From Desulfobacterales bacterium (GTDB lineage: Bacteria; Desulfobacterota; Desulfobacteria; Desulfobacterales; C00003060): 5,937 nt of DNA. Shown here piece by piece: positions 5,930 through 5,937 of the stretch. Positions within the stretch are counted from its first letter, which is position 1. Each line of letters starts with the position of its first letter. A program made the translations under genes and the position numbers. The notes beneath the pieces were generated by a model, which did no database searches, had not been told where the DNA came from, and worked only from the letters and a program-made list of their open reading frames with translations. The stretch is from positions 1 to 5,937 of the forward strand of contig JAUWMM010000136.1 in the NCBI GenBank assembly GCA_030613145.1, written 5' to 3'.

Positions 5930-5937
5930 TTTCTTTC

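Noticed and set aside
5762..5937. tRNA or other structured RNA gene near the right edge
   Set aside because: I found no T-loop GGTTCRA box or cloverleaf pairing on either strand.

Overview
The window reads as ordinary chromosomal DNA from a Gram-negative, probably anaerobic bacterium. The best guess is a Desulfobacterota (former Deltaproteobacteria) relative of the sulfate reducers. This rests on gene style: a small cysteine-bearing V4R-type protein next to a soluble PAS hybrid histidine kinase, a bacterial alpha2beta2-type glycyl-tRNA synthetase beta subunit, moderate GC, and palindromic short-period repeats between genes. It is an inference without database support.

Layout. (1) Positions 1-90 hold the 3' end of a plus-strand gene whose tail resembles the tail of the next protein. 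(2) Positions 80-679 encode a 199-residue V4R-like ligand or redox-sensing protein whose start overlaps the upstream stop. (3) Positions 689-2710 encode a 673-residue cytosolic PAS-PAS-HisKA-HATPase-receiver hybrid kinase, 9 bp after the V4R gene. These three genes look like one signalling operon. (4) Positions 2711-3028 hold no gene. They contain a roughly 170-bp imperfect palindrome built from 7-bp units. (5) Positions 3029-5128 are glyS, with no glyQ beside it. (6) Positions 5129-5227 separate glyS from the convergent next gene and hold a second 7-bp-periodic inverted array of different sequence; a third short heptamer run crosses the stop codon of the next gene. (7) Positions 5228-5761 on the minus strand encode a NudF-type ADP-ribose pyrophosphatase with a very strong ribosome binding site. 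(8) Positions 5762-5937 are the upstream region of nudF, with weak promoter candidates and a stop-free minus-strand frame entering from the edge.

Working together. The left three genes plausibly form a sensor module: V4R proteins bind a small molecule or metal and could feed a signal to the soluble kinase, whose two PAS domains each carry three cysteines. glyS (translation) and nudF (ADP-ribose clearance) are housekeeping genes unrelated to that module. The least ordinary content is the set of three heptamer-periodic repeats of different sequence on both sides of glyS, one of which supplies the last codons of nudF.
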